DNA of 64,000 nt. Origin: a bacterium. GTDB lineage: Bacteria > Joyebacterota > Joyebacteria > Joyebacterales > Joyebacteraceae. A program made the position numbers and the translations under genes. Below are positions 34,601-43,246 of the stretch, piece by piece (position 1 is the first letter of the stretch; each line of letters starts with the position of its first letter). The stretch is from assembly GCA_025782395.1 (NCBI GenBank), contig JALGZD010000004.1:1-64000 (forward strand), given 5' to 3'. The notes beneath the pieces were generated by a model. That model had not been told where the DNA came from and did not search any database. It was given only the letters and a program-made list of their open reading frames with translations.

Positions 34601-35228
34601 TCTGCTCGCCCTTGATGAATACGATGAGGAAAGCAAGAGACTGCAGTTCCTGAAGGCGCAGTACGAGGATCTCGAGAAGTCGCGGACGATGCTCACTGAG
34701 GCGATTGAGGAGATCAATGTCACAGCGAAGGAGATGTTCGTACAGACGTTTGAACTCGTCCGTGGGAATTTCGCGGGCATGTTCGCCCGCCTCTTCGAAG
34801 GAGGCGAGGCTGATCTCAGGCTTCTCGAGCCGAACGATCCTCTGAATTCAGCGATCGAGATTGTCGCCAGCCCGCGCGAGAAGAAGCTGGGCCGATTGAG
34901 CCTCCTGTCCGGAGGAGAGCGGGCGCTTACCGCAATAGCGCTGCTGTTCGCGATCTATCTCGTTAAGCCCTCGCCTTTCTGCATCCTCGATGAGGTCGAT
35001 GCGCCGCTCGATGACGCAAACGTCAAGCGCTTCATCAGGATGCTGCGGGAGTTCTCCGACAGAACGCAGTTCATCATCATCAGCCACAACAAGGTCACCA
35101 TGGAGGCCACCGACAGGCTCTATGGCGTCACGATGGAAGAGTCCGGGGTCTCGAAGGTCGTCTCCGTGCGGCTCGACGGGATGGGAAACGAGGTCAGAAG
35201 TGAGGAGATCGCTTACGAGACTGTTTAG
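31617..35228 (+). CDS. smc: Chromosome segregation ATPase Smc
   Basis: Condensin ATPase, 1203 residues, normal length. The N-terminal ABC half has LEIFGFKSFAHKLSLEF and Walker A GPNGCGKTNIADAI. Two long coiled coils flank the hinge (about residues 500-665; GYGGYQDGVRALL and LADGELGRATFIPLSEL). The C-terminal half carries the signature LLSGGERALTAIALLFAIYL and Walker B CILDEVDAPLDD. It starts with GTG 31617, close behind the SPOR gene (TAGGAGGAC ribosome site), and overlaps ftsY. scpA and scpB are not in the window. Confidence 0.96.
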   Translation: MHLDKLEIFGFKSFAHKLSLEFGPGITGVVGPNGCGKTNIADAIRWVLGEQSASELRGASMSDVIFNGTKKRKRLGRAEVTLTIDNSAGYLPIDYSEILIGRKVYRSGESEYSINKSICRLRDIHDLFLDTGIGTRTYSLIERKMVDSVLSDSAGHRRFMFEEAAGIMKYKVRKRSALNKLNATESDMQRVADIIGEVEKQVRSLKRQLSQARRHRRYTDELKGIEILLARHDYAEWEQVRNGSRERAVVLRQKLSALDEVLNRDEETTDAIRAELRGKDQVLGTLDGEIAEFEDRMRNLADGLLVTRERVRSSQSRAEELDLEATDARADLSASLEKAERLEAEVKSAAAAVDELGAELVGKSKLLESIEKEHRILQRDVAGQKQTRLKGLESSAGIKGELESFRARLDDLMREHVEIEAALATARAELSEKETRILEALEEEKLLIHSSGTARADEKANSAGLDRAREELLSAREREARVGGELASARHKLELLTEIRDGYGGYQDGVRALLSDRSHEIAGLLGTVGDILNVEPSMARALEAALAGTVQYVVTNDVSSARAGIAHLADGELGRATFIPLSELDSVIHRRIPNELLSSDGVLGSCEEFVRCADEHGTLASFLLEGAVVVEDLDRAADLARRFASAGLAFVTRNGEMVSSSGLLGGGRVSSNDAGLLRRTERVENARHELARLESELAAAMAAVSKHSSNVEHLSSDARSAGALVEQAEADLWDAKRKVTELELARTSIAERADELAGRRDGLAQRMMATRTEIGGIAQRLAGLSKGEDEAGERLHVLQRSFEDAEKAKERALEAQRAAEIGVASSLANLRQLRAERMQLAEAATTVRSAIERRTAERSEQIRIAEELASRIEEDHDALGRLRVKRDELTSQRESTRAETHSRRAKIEKITDANREARESRERLQRELHEIELRETELRGRSEALAARTREDYGIELADTAAYDDTAEDAVTDLDAARQEVERIKVRLRSMGPVNLLALDEYDEESKRLQFLKAQYEDLEKSRTMLTEAIEEINVTAKEMFVQTFELVRGNFAGMFARLFEGGEADLRLLEPNDPLNSAIEIVASPREKKLGRLSLLSGGERALTAIALLFAIYLVKPSPFCILDEVDAPLDDANVKRFIRMLREFSDRTQFIIISHNKVTMEATDRLYGVTMEESGVSKVVSVRLDGMGNEVRSEEIAYETV

Positions 35229-36165
35229 CGGTCTCGGGAAGACGCGGGCAGCCATCCTGGATGGTCTGAGAAGTGCGCTTGCCAACTCCGGAGCTCTCGA
35301 CGCCGATGCACTCGAGTCCATCGAGGAAACGTTGATTGCTGCAGACGTAGGAGTCGAGACGGCACTGCGCCTGGTGGAACTCCTGAGGGAGAACGCTGGA
35401 GATATCTCGTCGGGGGGTGTCGACGCTGCCGTAGACCTCATCGCCGGGGAAATCGAGCAGATACTCAAGAGCGCAGGGACGACGCGAGACGGCGCAGAGC
35501 GCGCGCGCCCGCATGTCATCATGGTCGTCGGTGTCAACGGAACCGGAAAGACGACGACGATAGGAAAACTCGCGGCGCTCGAGATGCGTGCTGGGCGGAG
35601 CATCATGCTGGCGGCGGCCGACACTTTCAGAGCGGCGGCCCGTGAGCAGTTGGCTGTGTGGGCAGAACGAAGCGGCTCGCAGCTCATTGCGGGTGAGGAG
35701 GGGGGGGATCCGGCGGCTGTAGCTTTCGATGCGCTGGACGCCGCTATCGCCAGGGGCGTGGATGTCCTGATAGTCGACACGGCGGGGCGGCTTCACACAC
35801 AGAAGAACCTGCTCGAGGAATTGATCAAGATCCGACGCGTGCTGGGGAAGCGAATGCCGGGAGCCCCTCACGAAGTCCTGCTGGTTATCGATGCCAACAC
35901 CGGTCAGAACGCTCTTTCGCAGGCGAAGCTCTTCCATGAGGCGGTCGAGATCAGCGGGATTGCTCTGACGAAGCTCGACGGAACCGCGAGAGGTGGGATC
36001 GCCGTGGCGATCGCCCGCGAATTCGCGATTCCGGTTCAGTTCGTTGGACTCGGAGAGACTGTCGAGGACATCGAGCTGTTCGACCCGGAGGCATTTGCGA
36101 GTGCCCTGGTAAGATCGAACGGGGGAGGGAACGACCATCCGGCAGGCTCTTCTCCGAGCGCTTGA
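35200..36165 (+). CDS. ftsY: Signal recognition particle receptor FtsY
   Basis: SRP receptor GTPase for co-translational membrane targeting. GTG 35200, inside the 3' end of smc, is taken as start, giving 321 residues (MRRSLTRLFSGLGKTRAAI); the frame is open further upstream but only as an smc shadow. The N domain (ALESIEETLIAADVGVETAL) is followed by the G domain: GVNGTGKTTTIGKLA, DTFRAAAREQL, DTAGRLHTQKNLLEEL, TKLDGTARGG and FVGLGETVEDIELF. The usual acidic N-terminal A domain is absent, as in many bacteria. smc-ftsY adjacency is a common bacterial arrangement. Confidence 0.94.
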   Translation: MRRSLTRLFSGLGKTRAAILDGLRSALANSGALDADALESIEETLIAADVGVETALRLVELLRENAGDISSGGVDAAVDLIAGEIEQILKSAGTTRDGAERARPHVIMVVGVNGTGKTTTIGKLAALEMRAGRSIMLAAADTFRAAAREQLAVWAERSGSQLIAGEEGGDPAAVAFDALDAAIARGVDVLIVDTAGRLHTQKNLLEELIKIRRVLGKRMPGAPHEVLLVIDANTGQNALSQAKLFHEAVEISGIALTKLDGTARGGIAVAIAREFAIPVQFVGLGETVEDIELFDPEAFASALVRSNGGGNDHPAGSSPSA

Positions 36166-36190
36166 CAGTTCCGCTGCTCCATGGTAAGTT
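36162..36190 (+). promoter_or_regulatory. Candidate promoter for the riboflavin operon
   Basis: TTGACA (36162-36167), a perfect -35 match overlapping the ftsY stop, is followed after 17 bases by TAAGTT (36185-36190), a weak -10. The A/T-rich stretch just downstream leads straight into the FMN riboswitch. Confidence 0.5.
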
Positions 36191-36211
36191 GTACATTAGT
36201 TGAATATACCA

Positions 36212-36324
36212 TTCCTTCGGGGCGGGGCGAAATTCCCCACCGGCGGTGATAGCCCGCGAGCGGCACGTCCGCAGAGCCTGTGAAATCCAGGCGCCGACAG
36301 TGAGAGTCTGGACGGAAGAAGGAA
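36212..36324 (+). promoter_or_regulatory. FMN riboswitch (RFN element)
   Basis: The conserved RFN core is clear: GGGGCGGGGCGAAATTCCCC, then ACCGGCGGTGATAGCCCGCGAGC (split here as two parts of the consensus), GTGAAATCC and GCCGACAGTGAGAGTCTGGA. The closing P1 stem pairs TTCCTTC (36212-36218) with GAAGGAA (36318-36324). By family knowledge it senses flavin mononucleotide and lowers expression of the following rib genes. Confidence 0.97.
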
Positions 36325-36359
36325 CACGGTAACCGGTCCAGGTGCTGGTTCCGGCTATG

Positions 36360-36385
36360 AGCCCCGACAATGGGGCTTTTTGTTT
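36360..36385 (+). terminator. Riboswitch-associated intrinsic terminator
   Basis: AGCCCC (36360-36365) and GGGGCT (36372-36377) form a stem with loop GACAAT, followed by TTTTTGTTT. Placed 36 bases after the FMN aptamer and 95 before ribD, it is the likely expression platform, giving transcription attenuation when FMN is bound. Confidence 0.88.
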
Positions 36386-36479
36386 GCCTCGCTTCGTCGG
36401 CACCGCGCGGCTCGGCAAGTATCATGAATCGAGGCTACGCGGCGGGTGCGGCCGGTGAGGGATCGGCCCGGGGGACAGG

Positions 36480-37583
36480 ATGCACAGGGAGTACATGAGG
36501 ACAGCGCTTGCCCTGGCTGAGAAGGGCCGAGGGTACACGAGTCCCAACCCGCGGGTCGGGGCCGTCCTCGTTCGAGATGGTCAAGTGGTGGGACGGGGAT
36601 TCCATGAGCGGTACGGTGGAAATCACGCGGAGGTGAACGCCCTGGCCGAGGCGGGGGAACGCGCGCGCGGCGCTACTCTCTTTGTGACCTTGGAACCGTG
36701 TTCAATATGGGGGAAGACTCCGCCGTGCACAGAGGCGATCATCACCGCCGGCATCACACGGGTCGTCGTTCCTATTGAGGATCCGAATCCCGAGATCGCT
36801 GGGCGCGGTCTGGCGGCGCTTCGCAGAGCGGGCGTTGAAGTGGAGCTTGGGCTGCTCCGGGATGAAGCAATCCGCCTGAATGCTCCGTATCTGAAGTTCA
36901 GGAGAACGGGTTTTCCGTATGTCCATCTGAAACTCGCCGTCTCGCTCGATGGGCGTGTTGCAACCAGGGACGGGGGACCGCTCGCCATCTCGTCCGACGA
37001 GTCCCGCGCCCTTGTACACCGGATGCGTTCCGAAGCGGACGCAGTGCTGATAGGGATAGGCACCGTTCTGACCGACAATCCGCGCCTGACAGACCGACGT
37101 CCTGAGGGCGGGAAGCGCCAGCCTGCGCGGATCGTGGTCGACTCGACGCTCAGGACGCCGGAGACCGCCAAGCTGCTCGTTGGCACAGGAGAACACAGGA
37201 CTATCATTGCGGCGAGGCTTGAGACGCCCGCTGAACGGCGTGAAGGGATTGAACGAGCCGGAGCTGAACTCTGGACGGCTGCAGCCGGAGATGGCGGGCT
37301 GGATCTCGAAGAGGTCCTTCGGCGCGCAGCCGGAGAAGGCTTTATCGATATTCTGTGTGAGGGGGGACCGCGCCTGGCCACTTCACTCCTGAACGCCGGC
37401 TTCATCGACAGGATCTCCTTCTTCGTTGCGCCCTCTTTGATTGGAGCAGACGCGCCGGGGGCGTTGGGAAGGCTACAGTTCGACGACATCATCTTCTCAG
37501 AAGGGCAGTGGACGACTGTCGGCTCCGATGCGCTTTTTGAGGCTGATATCAGGCGACCGGGTGGAACCGAGGCGGGGAGGTAG
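36480..37583 (+). CDS. ribD: Bifunctional pyrimidine deaminase/reductase
   Basis: Carries out deamination and ribosyl reduction of the first pyrimidine intermediates in riboflavin synthesis; 367 residues. The N-terminal zinc deaminase domain has H49-A-E51 and PCSIWGKTPPCTEAII. The C-terminal reductase domain begins near residue 147 (PYVHLKLAVSLDGRVAT) and includes GIGTVLTDNPRLTDR and CEGGPRLATSLL. ATG 36480 follows GGGGGACAGG. It is first in ribD-ribE-ribBA-ribH under the FMN riboswitch and overlaps or abuts ribE. Confidence 0.95.
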   Translation: MHREYMRTALALAEKGRGYTSPNPRVGAVLVRDGQVVGRGFHERYGGNHAEVNALAEAGERARGATLFVTLEPCSIWGKTPPCTEAIITAGITRVVVPIEDPNPEIAGRGLAALRRAGVEVELGLLRDEAIRLNAPYLKFRRTGFPYVHLKLAVSLDGRVATRDGGPLAISSDESRALVHRMRSEADAVLIGIGTVLTDNPRLTDRRPEGGKRQPARIVVDSTLRTPETAKLLVGTGEHRTIIAARLETPAERREGIERAGAELWTAAAGDGGLDLEEVLRRAAGEGFIDILCEGGPRLATSLLNAGFIDRISFFVAPSLIGADAPGALGRLQFDDIIFSEGQWTTVGSDALFEADIRRPGGTEAGR

Positions 37584-37588
37584 TGTTC

Positions 37589-38257
37589 TTGTTTACCGGA
37601 CTCGTAGAAACGACGGGACAGATCACGACCGTGGCGCGCACTGACGCCGGGGCTTCGGTCACGGTGGCTGCTCCTTTCGCGTCGGAGCTTTCCCACGGCG
37701 AGAGTGTGGCGCTGAATGGAGTCTGCCTCACCGTCACCAGAACGGCCGCCGAGGCTTTCACAGTCGATGTTGTCCCCCAGACCTTGAGCCTGACAACACT
37801 CGACAAGCTCAGACCCGGCGCGGCGGTCAATCTGGAAAGAGCGCTCAGGCTTGGCGACAGACTCGGCGGACACATGGTGACCGGCCATGTGGACGGAACA
37901 GCCAGGATCGTAAGGATGACACGTTCCGGACAGAAAACGGAGCTTGTGATTGAGCTCAAGCAGGAGTCCATCAAATACGTTGTTCCACGCGGCTCGATTA
38001 CGGTTGACGGTGCGAGTCTGACGGTCGCGAGTATCTCGGGACGAACTGTCACGGTCGCCCTGATCCCCGAGACACTGCGCACGACGGTCGCCGGCGACTA
38101 TCGAACGGGGATGGCTGTGAACATGGAGACGGACATACTGGCCAGGCACATAGAGAGGCTTCTGGAAGCACGGGAGGATTCTGCGGGGCTTCAGACCGCG
38201 AATCGCAAGGACGCACTCACCATAGAGAGGCTCAGAGAGCTTGGACTCGTGGAGTGA
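37589..38257 (+). CDS. ribE: Riboflavin synthase, alpha chain
   Basis: Dismutates two 6,7-dimethyl-8-ribityllumazine molecules to riboflavin. TTG 37589 gives the classic [11 protein letters not shown] start and has GGAGG (37576-37580) 8 bases upstream; GTG 37583 is in frame but too close to that site. Two lumazine-binding repeats are visible: [14 protein letters not shown] and [14 protein letters not shown], with [14 protein letters not shown] between. About 222 residues, normal for the family. Confidence 0.94.
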   Translation: MFTGLVETTGQITTVARTDAGASVTVAAPFASELSHGESVALNGVCLTVTRTAAEAFTVDVVPQTLSLTTLDKLRPGAAVNLERALRLGDRLGGHMVTGHVDGTARIVRMTRSGQKTELVIELKQESIKYVVPRGSITVDGASLTVASISGRTVTVALIPETLRTTVAGDYRTGMAVNMETDILARHIERLLEAREDSAGLQTANRKDALTIERLRELGLVE

Positions 38258-38264
38258 ATGTGGC

Positions 38265-39614
38265 ATGGACGCTTACCGAGCAGTCGAGAACGCACTGAAC
38301 GCCATCACAGACGGCAAGATGGTCCTGGTGGTCGATGATGAAACGCGCGAAAACGAGGGTGATCTCATCATGGCGGCCGAGAAGGTTACCCCGGCTGCAA
38401 TCAACTTCATCGCCCGGGAGGGGCGCGGCCTCATATGTGTGGCGATGACGGGGGAACGTCTTGACGAGCTGGATCTGCACCCGATGGTGGCAGACAACAC
38501 CTCGCGAATGAACACGGCCTTTGCGATATCGGTCGACGCTGTGGAAGGAACCACAACCGGCATATCTGCGCAGGATCGTTCATTGACCGTGCAGGCCCTG
38601 GTCGCGTCGGAAACACGATCGGTCGATCTCGCGCGGCCGGGTCATGTGTTTCCGCTTCGTGCTGCCGTCGGTGGTGTCCTCAGGCGTGCAGGTCACACGG
38701 AAGCTGCCGTCGATCTTGCCGGGCTCGCCGGCCTCAAGCCGGCCGGCCTCCTCTGTGAAGTCATGAGCGATGACGGCAGCATGGCGCGTCTTCCGGAGCT
38801 TCGGGAGATGTCAGAGCGCTTCGGCCTGATGCTGGTGAGCATAAAGGACCTCATCGGCTACCGACAGCGGACCGAGCGACTTGTGCGTCGCGTAGTGACG
38901 ACTACGCTTCCGACCCGCTACGGAGAATTCAAGCTGTGCTTGTATGAGAACGACATAGACGACCATGAGCATCTGGCTCTGGTGAAGGGGAGACCCGGAC
39001 CCGAGCAGGATGTTCTCGTCCGCGTTCACTCAGAGTGCCTGACCGGGGACGTCTTCGGCTCCAGGCGCTGCGACTGCGGAGACCAGCTCCACGCGGCACT
39101 CAAGATGATCGATGATGAAGGAGAAGGCGTCTTCCTCTACATGCGACAGGAAGGACGCGGCATAGGACTGAGCAACAAGCTCAGGGCTTACGAGTTGCAG
39201 GACAGGGGACGCGACACCGTCGAGGCGAACGAAGAACTGGGCTTTCCGGCCGATCTCAGAGACTATGGGATCGGCGCGCAGATCCTCGCTGACCTCGGGG
39301 TCGGACGGATCAGGCTGATTACCAACAACCCGAAGAAGATAGTGGGCCTCGAGGGTTACGGCTTGGAAATCATCGATCGTATCCCGATCGAGATCCCGCC
39401 GACGGAGTGCAATCGCCAGTACCTTGCGACCAAGCGCGACAAGCTCGGCCACTATCTCCAGGCAGACGTGTGTGCAGACGAGAGGACAGAGGGGGATTGT
39501 GGGGAGGGGATCGTCCGCCCTCCGGGCAGGTTCGCGCGCCCTCCGGGCAGGTTCGGCAGCCCTGCGGGCGGATTGACAGTTGCAAAGCACACCAAGGAGG
39601 AGACGGATGAGTAA
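38265..39614 (+). CDS. ribBA: 3,4-dihydroxy-2-butanone-4-phosphate synthase / GTP cyclohydrolase II
   Basis: Bifunctional enzyme supplying both precursors of riboflavin; 449 residues from ATG 38265, which follows GGAG at 38251. RibB half: [18 protein letters not shown] and [17 protein letters not shown]. RibA half: [20 protein letters not shown] with the zinc cysteines, [13 protein letters not shown] and [15 protein letters not shown]. The last 35 or so residues are an extra tail with the heptad [21 protein letters not shown], encoded by 21-bp near-repeats. The stop overlaps the ribH start. Confidence 0.93.
   Translation: MDAYRAVENALNAITDGKMVLVVDDETRENEGDLIMAAEKVTPAAINFIAREGRGLICVAMTGERLDELDLHPMVADNTSRMNTAFAISVDAVEGTTTGISAQDRSLTVQALVASETRSVDLARPGHVFPLRAAVGGVLRRAGHTEAAVDLAGLAGLKPAGLLCEVMSDDGSMARLPELREMSERFGLMLVSIKDLIGYRQRTERLVRRVVTTTLPTRYGEFKLCLYENDIDDHEHLALVKGRPGPEQDVLVRVHSECLTGDVFGSRRCDCGDQLHAALKMIDDEGEGVFLYMRQEGRGIGLSNKLRAYELQDRGRDTVEANEELGFPADLRDYGIGAQILADLGVGRIRLITNNPKKIVGLEGYGLEIIDRIPIEIPPTECNRQYLATKRDKLGHYLQADVCADERTEGDCGEGIVRPPGRFARPPGRFGSPAGGLTVAKHTKEETDE
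39516..39576 (+). repeat. 21-bp tandem repeats in the ribBA 3' end
   Basis: CGCCCTCCGGGCAGGTTCG occurs at 39516-39534 and again at 39537-39555 (period 21), then a diverged third copy to about 39576. Each unit contains a GCCC/GGGC palindrome. They encode three heptapeptides beyond the conserved RibA domain. Confidence 0.85.
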
Positions 39615-40074
39615 GGTGTACGAGGGACACATCACCGGTGAAGAACGGAAGATCGGGATCGTCGTGTCGCGCTTCAATGAGTTCATCTCCGGGCGTCTGC
39701 TCGAAGGCGCGATGGACTGTCTCAGACGGCACGGTGTCGACGATAAGGAGATCACTATCGCTTGGGTGCCGGGCGCGTTCGACATACCCGCCGTCGCAAA
39801 GAGAATGGGTGACTCGAGCGCTTACGATGCAGTAATATGCCTTGGTGCGGTCATCCGCGGGGCCACACCGCATTTCGACTACGTTGCTGCCGAGGTCGCG
39901 AAGGGCGTTGCCCAAGCCGGAATGCAGTCGGGAGTACCGACTGTCTTTGGTGTGATCACGGCTGACAGCCTCGAGCAGGCGATCGAGCGGGCCGGGAGCA
40001 AGGCAGGCAATCGCGGGTACGACGCCGGACTTGCGGCTCTGGAACTCGCCGATCTTTACGCAAGGATGGGGTAG
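39607..40074 (+). CDS. ribH: 6,7-dimethyl-8-ribityllumazine synthase
   Basis: Condenses the RibB product with the pyrimidine from RibD; 155 residues, an icosahedral or pentameric enzyme in relatives. ATG 39607 (GGAGGAG upstream) overlaps the ribBA stop. Motifs: [51 protein letters not shown] and [24 protein letters not shown] (in part). Final biosynthetic gene of the rib operon; nusB follows by one base. Confidence 0.95.
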   Translation: MSKVYEGHITGEERKIGIVVSRFNEFISGRLLEGAMDCLRRHGVDDKEITIAWVPGAFDIPAVAKRMGDSSAYDAVICLGAVIRGATPHFDYVAAEVAKGVAQAGMQSGVPTVFGVITADSLEQAIERAGSKAGNRGYDAGLAALELADLYARMG

Positions 40075-40075
40075 A

Positions 40076-40516
40076 GTGTCAGGTGAGAAGCACCCAAGCG
40101 GGGGCAGGCGCAGAGAAGGGCGCGAATTGGCTCTGAAGTTCCTCTATCGAGAGGAGCTGACGGGCGTCTCTGAGGGTGCTATCCCCGGTCTTGACGAGGC
40201 CAGAAATGTGGCACTCGCCTTTTCCACATCTCTCGTCAACGGCGTCCGTGAGCACTTGGCTGAGATCGACCGTGCCATAACTGCTGCCAGCGAGCACTGG
40301 GAGATATCCCGGATGGGAGCCGTCGATCGCACCATTCTCCGGATCGGCGTCTTTGAGCTCCTGTTTCTCCCGGACAACCCTGTGGCGGTTGTCATCAATG
40401 AGGCTGTAGAGATTGCCGGGAAGTACAGTTCTGATGAGTGCGGACGCTTCGTGAACGGTGTGCTCGATCACATTGCCCGCGAGGCAAGGGGAGGCGAGTG
40501 CGCTACATCATCCTGA
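40076..40516 (+). CDS. nusB: Transcription antitermination factor NusB
   Basis: All-helical protein that with NusE binds boxA RNA in rRNA operons; 146 residues from GTG 40076. Family segments: REGRELALKFLYREELTG, ITAASEHWEISRMGAVDRTI (in part), PVAVVINEAVEIAGKYSSDE and FVNGVLDHIAREA. ribH-nusB linkage is widespread. The upstream open frame inside ribH is not coding. It overlaps the next gene by 19 bases. Confidence 0.93.
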   Translation: MSGEKHPSGGRRREGRELALKFLYREELTGVSEGAIPGLDEARNVALAFSTSLVNGVREHLAEIDRAITAASEHWEISRMGAVDRTILRIGVFELLFLPDNPVAVVINEAVEIAGKYSSDECGRFVNGVLDHIAREARGGECATSS

Positions 40517-41223
40517 GTGACATCCACGGCAACCTCGAGGCCATGACGGCCGTTCTTGATAGAGCGAAAGATCTCAAGCCGGACGGGTACATCTGCCTCG
40601 GCGACATCGTGGGCTACGGCGCCTCGCCCGAGGAGGTCGTGGAGCTTGTCCGGGAACTTGATCCCATCGCAGTTATGGGCAACCACGACAGTGCAGTCCT
40701 GAACGACAGAGAAGCGTTCGCATTCAACAAACAAGCCAGAGACGCTGTGTCGTGGACCCGTTCCCACATCTCGGAGGAGTCACGCCAGTACCTCAGGAGC
40801 CTTCCGCTGGTTCGCAGGCTCGACTCGGTTTTGTGCGTTCATGCCTCACCGTCCAAACCGGCGGAGTGGGGCTATCTTCTGAGTGCCGCCGCAACCGTGG
40901 ACCAGTTCACCGCTTTTGACGAGCCTGTGTGCCTGATAGGCCACTCCCACTGTCCCCTTATCGTGAAGATGACGGAATACGGCCCGACAGAACTGAAGGG
41001 ACCGACTGAGTGGCTTGCGGCCGACGGACGCTACATTATTAACGTCGGCAGTGTCGGGCAGCCGCGCGACGGCGACCCGCGCGCTGCGTTCGGCCTTCTG
41101 GACCTAGATGATCGCGTCGTCACTCTCCTCCGGGTCAAGTATGACGTGGCCACTGCCAGAGAGCGCATTATCAGCGCTGGGCTGCCGGCCTTACTGGGTG
41201 AGAGGCTTCTGAACGGAAGTTGA
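40498..41223 (+). CDS. Calcineurin-like metallophosphoesterase
   Basis: Phosphoesterase of the YfcE/MJ0936-like group, 241 residues. The dimetal motifs are complete: SDIHGN near the N-terminus, GDIVGYG, GNHDSAV, VHASP and GHSHCP. Its substrate is unknown; relatives act as phosphodiesterases or protein phosphatases. GTG 40498 with GGGGAGG upstream is chosen; it lies inside the nusB end, indicating coupling. It sits between the rib/nus genes and the glycan block. Confidence 0.88.
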   Translation: MRYIILSDIHGNLEAMTAVLDRAKDLKPDGYICLGDIVGYGASPEEVVELVRELDPIAVMGNHDSAVLNDREAFAFNKQARDAVSWTRSHISEESRQYLRSLPLVRRLDSVLCVHASPSKPAEWGYLLSAAATVDQFTAFDEPVCLIGHSHCPLIVKMTEYGPTELKGPTEWLAADGRYIINVGSVGQPRDGDPRAAFGLLDLDDRVVTLLRVKYDVATARERIISAGLPALLGERLLNGS

Positions 41224-41241
41224 CATGCTGGAGAGGCGCCC

Positions 41242-42126
41242 ATGATCACCGTGAGCATCGGCATCATGGCCTACAACGAGGAGCGCAACATTCGGCGCCT
41301 CCTGGAGGCCCTTGCAGCCCAGAGGCTCGTGAAGGTCGACATCCGCCGGATCATCGTTGTTTCGAGCGGATCGACCGATCGCACCGACGAACTCGTGACT
41401 AAATGGGCGGAGCGCGATCCTCGCGTCGAACTTGTGGTGCAACCCGAGCGGAGAGGAAAATCTTCAGCTATCAACCTTTTTCTGGAGAGGGCCGACGCCG
41501 ACGTGTTCGTACTCGAAAGCGGTGACACGATTCCCGCCGCGGACTGCATCGAGCGGATGGTCGTCCCCTTCGAAAACCCGGAGGTCGGCATGGCCGGAGG
41601 GCGTCCGACCCCTGTCGACGATCCTGAGACCTTCATGGGGTTCGTCGTGCACATGCTCTGGCGCCTTCATCACAAGCTGGCGCTCAAATCGCCGAAGCTG
41701 GGCGAGATCATCGCGTTCAGGTCTTTCGTCGAGCAGATCCCGCCCGAGAGCGCGGTTGACGAAGCCAGTATTGAAGCGATCGTGACGGATCGCGGCCTCC
41801 GGCTCGTCTATGTGCCTGAGGCTATCGTCTACAACAAGGGCGCATCGACGGTCAGCGACTTCCTGAAGCAGCGGCGACGGATCTACGCCGGCCATCTCTG
41901 GCTCGAGCGGGAGCACTCATACAGCGTGTCGACGAAGAGCATCGGGGGAATATTCGGCGTCCTGCTCGACGACCTTGAGTGGCGCCCAAGGGTAGTCGCG
42001 TGGACGATCGGCGGCATATGGCTGGAGTTCGTTGGCCGGATGCTTGGGGTAATCGACTACCGGATTCTCAAGAAGAACCCGTATACCTGGGAAGTCGCCG
42101 AGTCGACCAAGAACCTGAGAGCGTAA
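41242..42126 (+). CDS. Family 2 glycosyltransferase, first gene of glycan block
   Basis: GT-A-type transferase, 294 residues. The N-terminus VSIGIMAYNEERNIRRLLEAL and VVSSGSTDRTDEL are typical GT2 nucleotide-sugar-binding motifs. The acceptor-side metal motif expected as DxD reads LESGDTIP (about residue 92), a non-canonical form. The C-terminal QRRRIYAGHLWLER resembles the QxxRW-like region of processive GT2 enzymes. A weakly hydrophobic tail may bind the membrane. Only 4 bases separate it from the radical-SAM gene, suggesting a joint function. Confidence 0.82.
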   Translation: MITVSIGIMAYNEERNIRRLLEALAAQRLVKVDIRRIIVVSSGSTDRTDELVTKWAERDPRVELVVQPERRGKSSAINLFLERADADVFVLESGDTIPAADCIERMVVPFENPEVGMAGGRPTPVDDPETFMGFVVHMLWRLHHKLALKSPKLGEIIAFRSFVEQIPPESAVDEASIEAIVTDRGLRLVYVPEAIVYNKGASTVSDFLKQRRRIYAGHLWLEREHSYSVSTKSIGGIFGVLLDDLEWRPRVVAWTIGGIWLEFVGRMLGVIDYRILKKNPYTWEVAESTKNLRA

Positions 42127-42130
42127 TCAG

Positions 42131-43246
42131 ATGCTGAAGCTCCTGACATCGATACCGCTCTATCACTCTATGAGGCGCACCGGGTGGCCCCGGCTGCTGC
42201 CACTGAATGTCACTGTCAGCGTTACCTACCGCTGCAACTCACGGTGCCTCACGTGCAATGTCTACAATCGGAAGGCGGACGAGTTCACGGTGGAGGAGTT
42301 CGACAGAACGTTCGCCTCGATGGGAAAGACTCCTTACTGGTTCACAATGAGCGGCGGTGAGCCGTTCCTGCGCAGGGATCTGGTCGACATCTGCGAAAGC
42401 GCCTGGCGACGCACCCGACCAGCCATAATCAACATTCCGACCAACGGGATACTTACGGACCGTATCCCGACCATGGTGGAAGAGATAGCAGCACGCTGCC
42501 CGGGAACCGAAGTGATAATCAACCTCTCTCTTGATGATATCGGGCAGCACCACGATCTGATCCGGGGCGTCCCCGGGAATTTCGAGAAGGCGATCGGCAC
42601 ATACAACGGACTCAGGAACCTCAAGGCCGACAACCTCACACTTGGCATACACACCGTTATCTCAGTGCACAACGTTGAGCGTCTCCCCAAGATCTATGAA
42701 TACGTCACAAGGGAGCTCGCCCCCGACTCATTCATAACGGAGATAGCGGAGGAACGGGTTGAGCTTGACACTGTTGGAAGCAAGGTAACACCCGCCCCGG
42801 CTGATTACGCAGCGGCAGTGGATTTTCTGACGGCGAGGCTTCACGAGCAGCGGTTCCGTGGAATCTCACGCGTCACGCAGTCGTTTCGTGCGCGCTACTA
42901 CGGGCTCGTGAAGCGCTTTCTCAATGAGCATCGGCAGATCATCCCGTGCTACGCGGGCTTTGCATCGGGACAGATTGCGCCGGACGGCGATGTCTGGTTC
43001 TGCTGCATTGAGGCGAGATCCGTCGGGAATCTGCGCGACTCGGACTACGATTTCCCCTCTATCTGGTTCGGTGAGAGAGCGCAGGCGCTGAGAAATCGAG
43101 TGCGGACGGGAGCCTGTTCCTGCCCGTTGGCGAATGCGGGATACACCAACATGCTGATGCACGTTCCGACGCTTGCCGCCGTGGGGTGGGAGATCGTGAC
43201 GCGACAACCGCCCGGTGGGAAGCAACAGGCGAATGTGGAGGATTGA
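42131..43246 (+). CDS. Radical SAM protein with SPASM-like cysteine-rich C-terminus
   Basis: SAM-cleaving iron-sulfur enzyme, 371 residues. The radical SAM cluster motif is C-x3-C-x2-C in YRCNSRCLTCNVY (about residues 36-44), followed by TMSGGEPFLRRDLVDI, the GGEP motif. The C-terminal part has CYAGF, WFCCIEARSVGNL and a final CSCPLA, which resembles auxiliary-cluster (SPASM or twitch) binding. Relatives modify peptides, sugars or lipids; the substrate here is unknown. It overlaps the DUF362-like gene by one base. Confidence 0.85.
   Translation: MLKLLTSIPLYHSMRRTGWPRLLPLNVTVSVTYRCNSRCLTCNVYNRKADEFTVEEFDRTFASMGKTPYWFTMSGGEPFLRRDLVDICESAWRRTRPAIINIPTNGILTDRIPTMVEEIAARCPGTEVIINLSLDDIGQHHDLIRGVPGNFEKAIGTYNGLRNLKADNLTLGIHTVISVHNVERLPKIYEYVTRELAPDSFITEIAEERVELDTVGSKVTPAPADYAAAVDFLTARLHEQRFRGISRVTQSFRARYYGLVKRFLNEHRQIIPCYAGFASGQIAPDGDVWFCCIEARSVGNLRDSDYDFPSIWFGERAQALRNRVRTGACSCPLANAGYTNMLMHVPTLAAVGWEIVTRQPPGGKQQANVED

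Noticed and set aside
36623-38266. Minus-strand open frame of 547 codons
   Set aside because: Shadow of ribD and ribE; composition is Arg/Ser-rich as expected from antisense reading.
39516-39576. Possible CRISPR-like repeats
   Set aside because: There are only three 21-bp units without spacers, and they lie in frame at the end of ribBA.
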